A stretch of DNA of 64,000 nucleotides from Dokdonella fugitiva (lineage in GTDB: Bacteria > Pseudomonadota > Gammaproteobacteria > Xanthomonadales > Rhodanobacteraceae): contig NZ_JACGXL010000009.1 of NCBI RefSeq assembly GCF_014138265.1, forward strand, positions 22,116-86,115. The letters run 5' to 3'. The notes beneath the pieces were generated by a model, which was given only the letters and a program-made list of their open reading frames with translations, made no database searches and was not told the origin of the DNA. The position numbers and the translations under genes are program-made. Every line of letters begins with the position of its first letter. Position 1 is the first letter of the stretch. Of the stretch, positions 60,201 through 64,000 are shown piece by piece.

Positions 60201-60390
60201 GGTGGACTTGACCGTGTACACGCCGGACGGTGTCAAGTACACCGCCGGGGCGCTCTATGGCACGCAGACCATGAGCACGCTCCAACTCAATACTGTTCCT
60301 CAGACCGGTCAGTACATGCTCCTGCTCGATCCGGCGAATGGGTATCCAACCGATCTCAGTGTGACCGTGAACTTGCCGTGCGGGCCTTGA
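57274..60390 (+). CDS. Secreted protein with YD repeats, two IPT/TIG domains and seven repeated beta domains
   Basis: A 1038-aa protein. Hydrophobic residues ~17-38 ([24 protein letters not shown]) are the signal; ATG 57316 would give a shorter, more typical signal. Then come two YD-type repeats ([36 protein letters not shown]) and two IPT/TIG-like domains ([23 protein letters not shown]…, [23 protein letters not shown]). Then about seven ~110-120-residue units follow, each anchored by a G-x-Y motif ([56 protein letters not shown]). It ends three bases before the RHS gene. The role is likely an adhesin or RHS partner; this is inference. Confidence 0.75.
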   Translation: [1038 protein letters not shown]

Positions 60391-60392
60391 CC

Positions 60393-63300
60393 ATGGGAAC
60401 GACTTCGATGTTTGGACGTACCGCCCTTTCGTTTGGAATCATGCTGCTCGTCGCCACGACGGGCCTTGCAGCCAACGCGGCGTTGCCGCCCGAGCAATCC
60501 GCACGCGTCATGCTCCCGGATGGCTCGCGCCTCGAACTCGGTGGTCTGGTCGATGGCGTTTCCACCGCGGGCGCGGTGATGACGTCGGAACCGGCGAACG
60601 AGAAACCCCTTGACGCATCGATGCTCCATCCTCGATCCGGCCACACGGCCACCGTCCTGCCGGATGGGCGCGTGTTCATCTGGGGCGGCGTCGACGACCA
60701 CGGCAAGATCGTGCGCTCGGGCGAATGGTTCGATCCGTCGTCGCGGCGCTTCACCGAAGCACACGACATCCCCTTGGTGCCTCGCGTTGGTCACACCGCG
60801 ACGTTGCTCACCGATGGCCGTCTACTGGTGCTCGGCGGGCACGCCGAGAAACTCGGAGCGCTCGAGGAGGCAGAGATCTGGGACTGGCGCAGCAACCGAT
60901 CGGAGCTGTTGCCGATCTCGTTGAGTCCCGCACGCGAGGGGCATCGCGCGAGCCTGCTCGCGGATGGCCGCGTGCTGATCGTCGGGCCCGGTGCCACGGA
61001 AGCGGCGCTCTACGATCCCGATCATGTGCGCTTCATCCGTGCCGCCAGCGAAGACGCGTCGGCCACGAGCGCGGTGGATGTCCAGGTAACTGGCGCCATC
61101 CCCGCGCCGGATGCGAAGGATGTGCCGTTGGATGCGTTGCTGGCGCTGCGTTTCGACCCGCCGCTAACCCCTGAAAGTGCGAACGAGAAGACGATCGCGT
61201 TGATCGGCCCGCATGGTGCAACGCCCGCGCGCGTCGTCGCGGCCGAGTCCGGGCGCCTCGTGTTCGTCACGCCGAAGCAAGATCTGTATCCGGCCTCACA
61301 CTACACCGTGTTCATTCAGGGCGTACACGATCAGCAGGGCCAGAGCCTGCTGTGGCATGCACTGGAGTTCGATACGCAGCGCTTCATGCCTTCGCCGCTC
61401 GATCCGCGCCTGGATCTACGCAAACCCGCGAGCGGAGCTGACACTTCTGTCTCCACTGATGTTGCCGGTACCGCATCGGCGCACACCAGCGACCGATCGG
61501 CCGGCGGAAAGGATGCCTCTCGCGGCAAGCCCTTCCAGTTCAGCAAGCCGCTCGTCACCGACGACGAGGTCTGGATTCCCAGCGAGGCGAACCTCGGCGG
61601 GCAGTGGCGCACGCAACGCCCGATCGCCGCGGACATCAAGGACGCCATCAACCTAGGCATGTCGAAGAACAGCCAGAAGGCCGCATGGCGTTCGCATCGG
61701 TTGCGCTCGGGCGTCACGGAAATCAGCGGCCGCATCCTGCGCCTGAACGATCGTCCGCTCGCCGGCGTCGATGTGCGAGTCGGCGAGGTACACACCACCA
61801 CCGATGCGGACGGTCGGTTCTCCTTCCGGGGCCTGGCTGCGGGTCATCAGGAACTCGTCGTCGACGGGAGTTCCGTCGGCAAGGATGGCAGCAGCTTCGC
61901 GCAGTTCGTCGTCGGCGTCGATGTCGAAGCCGGCAAGGAAAACCCCGTCAAGCCGATCTACCTACCGAAGATCCGCGCGCAGGACTGGATCGAGATTCCG
62001 TCGCCGCTGCCGGCCGATCTCGTCGTCAGGAATCCGTACATGCCGGGTTTCGAGGTGCACCTGCCCGCGGGCACGATCCTGCGCGGTCGAGACGGCAAGG
62101 TCGTGCGCCGCGTCGCCGTCATCCCGATGCCGCTTGATCGCACGCCGATCAACTATCCCGTCAATACGCCGCTACACATGACCTTTCAGCCGGGAGGCAT
62201 GAGCGTGGAAGGGCTGACGCCCGGCGTCACGAAGGGCATCCAGTTCGTCTACCCCAACTACAGTGGCGAAGCACCGGGGCGCCGTGCGGGCTTCCTGAAC
62301 TACGACCCGACCGCGAAGGGCTGGTACACGTACGGATCCGGGTCCGTCAGCGCCGATGGCCGAAGCGTGCTTCCCGATCCCGATACGCAGATCTATAGCG
62401 CGACCGGCTTCGGCATCTTCTTCGGCGCGCCGCCGGCACCCAAAGGACCGCGGTGCGATGGCGCCAGCGATGGTGACCCCGTCGACCTGCGTACGGGGCT
62501 TTTCAAGCACAGCACGCAGGGTCCGGCGATGGATGACGTCGTTCCGCTTTCTTGGCGGACGACCTATCGGCCTGGCGATACCCAAAAGCGGAATTTCGGC
62601 TATGGGACATCGCACACCTACGGGATGTATCTCTACTACCCGGGTCCCGACGTCCATACCAACTGGATGGAGCTGGATCTGGTACTGCCCGATTGCTCGG
62701 TGGTGAAGTTCGAGAGCGTCATGGACACGCCGCACTCGACCACCTACCTGGCGAAGCACACGAGCACCCCCACCGCCTACTACGGAGCCACACTGACGTG
62801 GGATCCCAGTGCCGGCGTTCGGCTCACGCGCCGTGACGGCACGCAATTCCATTTCAATGAGTACGGTGGCGACCTGCTCAGGGTCGTCGACCGGTTCGGT
62901 CGGTCCGTGGAAGTCACGCGCTCCGGTGGCCTCATCTCGCGCGTGGCGACCGAGAGCGGTCGATACGTCGACGTCCAGTACGACACGCAGAACCGCATCA
63001 CGGACCTCGCCGACATCGCGGGACGCCATTGGCAGTACGCGTATACCTCGGCAGGCTACCTCGATCACGTCACGTACCCGGACACCACGCACGAGAACTT
63101 CATCTATGACGCGAACGGTCGCATGACGGACGTATTCGACCGTCGCGGCAATCGCATGGTGCACAACGTCTACGACAGTTCTGATCGCGTCACCGACCAG
63201 ACGCTGGCCGATGGAGCGCTCTACCATTTCGACTACGTTGCGAATGCCCAAGGACTCTCCACCCAGGTGGACGTGACCCGGCCCAATGGGACCGTTCGGC

Positions 63301-64000
63301 GCGTGACGTTCCACGCTTCCGGCTACCCGCTCACCGACACGGATGCATTCGGGACGTCGCTGCAGCGTACGGTGACCTATGAACGCGATTCGATCGGGTT
63401 CGTCACGGCCTTCACCGATGCGCTGAATCGGCGCACCGAACTGGGGTACGACAGCGACAAACACGTGACGTCGCTCACCACGCTCGCAGGCACGACGGAT
63501 GCTCTCACGGGGAACTTCACCTATACCCCGGCGCACGACCTCGCCACAATGGTCGATCCGTGGGGCCGCACGACGACCTTTACATTCGATGCGAGGCGTC
63601 ACTTGAAGCGCATCGAGGACAGCTTCGGTCGCTCGGTCGCGCTCACCTACGATGACCTCGATCGCGTCACGCAATTGAAGGATCACCTGAACCGCACCAC
63701 GAGTCTGGGCTACGACCTCTACGACGTGAGGACGGTGACGGATCCGCTGTTGAACTCGACCACGTACTTCGTCGATACGCTCGGCCGTCCGGCCGCCGTC
63801 GAGAACCCACTGCATCAGCGCACGCAGGCGCATTACGACATCAACGATCGCGTCAAGGACGTTGTGGATGCGTCCGGCGCGACCACGGCGTTCGGCTACG
63901 ACGCCATGGGCAACCTCACGAGCCTGACCGATGCGCTCAACCGCACGACGAACTGGACCTACGACGCGCGCCAGCGCCCGCTCACGCGCACCGACGCGCT
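60393..64000 (+). CDS. Large RHS-repeat surface protein (N-terminal part, runs off the window)
   Basis: At least 1202 codons without a stop from ATG 60393. Signal peptide MGTTSMFGRTALSFGIMLLVATTGLAANA. Residues ~73-200 have three Kelch-like units: 'RSGHTATVLPDGRVFIWGG', 'RVGHTATLLTDGRLLVLGG' and 'REGHRASLLADGRVLIVG'. Around 230-330 there is an Ig-like domain (VTGAIPAPDAKDVPLDALLALRF). At ~450-500 there is a carboxypeptidase-regulatory-like domain (EISGRILRLNDRPLAGVDVRV…TDADGRFSFRGL). 'GDPVDLRTGLFKHS' near residue 690 is the DUF6531 start, after which RHS/YD repeats run to the window edge (e.g. YDTQNRITDLADIAGRHWQYAYTS). A C-terminal toxin would be expected downstream, if present. Confidence 0.85.
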   Translation, partial: MGTTSMFGRTALSFGIMLLVATTGLAANAALPPEQSARVMLPDGSRLELGGLVDGVSTAGAVMTSEPANEKPLDASMLHPRSGHTATVLPDGRVFIWGGVDDHGKIVRSGEWFDPSSRRFTEAHDIPLVPRVGHTATLLTDGRLLVLGGHAEKLGALEEAEIWDWRSNRSELLPISLSPAREGHRASLLADGRVLIVGPGATEAALYDPDHVRFIRAASEDASATSAVDVQVTGAIPAPDAKDVPLDALLALRFDPPLTPESANEKTIALIGPHGATPARVVAAESGRLVFVTPKQDLYPASHYTVFIQGVHDQQGQSLLWHALEFDTQRFMPSPLDPRLDLRKPASGADTSVSTDVAGTASAHTSDRSAGGKDASRGKPFQFSKPLVTDDEVWIPSEANLGGQWRTQRPIAADIKDAINLGMSKNSQKAAWRSHRLRSGVTEISGRILRLNDRPLAGVDVRVGEVHTTTDADGRFSFRGLAAGHQELVVDGSSVGKDGSSFAQFVVGVDVEAGKENPVKPIYLPKIRAQDWIEIPSPLPADLVVRNPYMPGFEVHLPAGTILRGRDGKVVRRVAVIPMPLDRTPINYPVNTPLHMTFQPGGMSVEGLTPGVTKGIQFVYPNYSGEAPGRRAGFLNYDPTAKGWYTYGSGSVSADGRSVLPDPDTQIYSATGFGIFFGAPPAPKGPRCDGASDGDPVDLRTGLFKHSTQGPAMDDVVPLSWRTTYRPGDTQKRNFGYGTSHTYGMYLYYPGPDVHTNWMELDLVLPDCSVVKFESVMDTPHSTTYLAKHTSTPTAYYGATLTWDPSAGVRLTRRDGTQFHFNEYGGDLLRVVDRFGRSVEVTRSGGLISRVATESGRYVDVQYDTQNRITDLADIAGRHWQYAYTSAGYLDHVTYPDTTHENFIYDANGRMTDVFDRRGNRMVHNVYDSSDRVTDQTLADGALYHFDYVANAQGLSTQVDVTRPNGTVRRVTFHASGYPLTDTDAFGTSLQRTVTYERDSIGFVTAFTDALNRRTELGYDSDKHVTSLTTLAGTTDALTGNFTYTPAHDLATMVDPWGRTTTFTFDARRHLKRIEDSFGRSVALTYDDLDRVTQLKDHLNRTTSLGYDLYDVRTVTDPLLNSTTYFVDTLGRPAAVENPLHQRTQAHYDINDRVKDVVDASGATTAFGYDAMGNLTSLTDALNRTTNWTYDARQRPLTRTDA

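Noticed and set aside
1..64000. Search by eye for CRISPR arrays, tRNA/rRNA genes, transposases, integrases and att sites
   Set aside because: None seen; no regularly spaced repeats and no transposase or integrase signature in any frame examined.

Overview
High-GC, densely coded DNA (roughly 65-70 % G+C by eye) from a Gram-negative bacterium. Tat and lipoprotein signals, many exported proteins, REP-like hairpins of the GTAGGAGCGCA type and a C-terminal 'GFE' anchor-like motif suggest Lysobacterales (Xanthomonadales), perhaps Rhodanobacteraceae. The taxonomy is inference. No rRNA, tRNA, CRISPR array or insertion sequence was recognised.

1-22.3 kb, all on +: the distal part of an extracellular contractile injection system (eCIS, phage-tail-like particle). 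The order is a tube/adaptor-like protein, a LysM protein, a gpD-like hub, a gpV/gp5-like spike, a PAAR-like tip, gp25, two large J-like baseplate proteins, a gpI-like protein with a probable beta-helix, and a DUF6519 protein. Sheath, inner tube and AAA+ ATPase genes must lie upstream of the window. An effector bank follows: four proteins share a ~200-residue DUF4157 leader but carry different C-termini. These are a HELCGH protein, a DUF3990-like ADP-ribosyltransferase, an OmpA-like plus M35-like (aspzincin) metallopeptidase, and an HNH nuclease. A 110-aa unknown and a propeller-like unknown lie between them. This is the most exciting part of the window. DUF4157 as an eCIS-effector marker is known; the particular toxin tips are the new reading.

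22.4-31 kb: chromosomal genes. A small membrane protein, an alpha/beta hydrolase, and a TetR regulator divergent from a membrane protein with two near-perfect 18-bp palindromic operators. Then a MocR-type regulator, a divergent pair of paralogous secreted proteins, and a run of small genes resembling an immunity cluster (DUF6881, a gene split by an in-frame TAG, a Sel1-repeat protein, membrane proteins).

31-40 kb: exported hydrolases. A metzincin-like protease with a clear terminator, an M23 peptidase, an SGNH hydrolase with four C-terminal CxFDTR repeats, a secreted unknown and a Tat-exported PhoD-like phosphatase.

39.8-52 kb, on -: a four-gene unit of unrecognised function. It encodes a 490-aa lipoprotein, a 1477-aa protein with no signal, a 1848-aa protein with a Tat signal and a small secreted protein. 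No family was recognised for the two giants, so this is a second candidate for an undescribed system.

52.3-64 kb: an XRE regulator, an 18-bp palindrome, a MazG-like protein, a HIT protein, a glycine-rich surface protein gene broken by a frameshift, a di-haem cytochrome c peroxidase with an A9 tract, an AT-rich divergent promoter, a secreted protein with seven repeated domains and YD repeats, and the N-terminal part of a large RHS protein that runs off the window.
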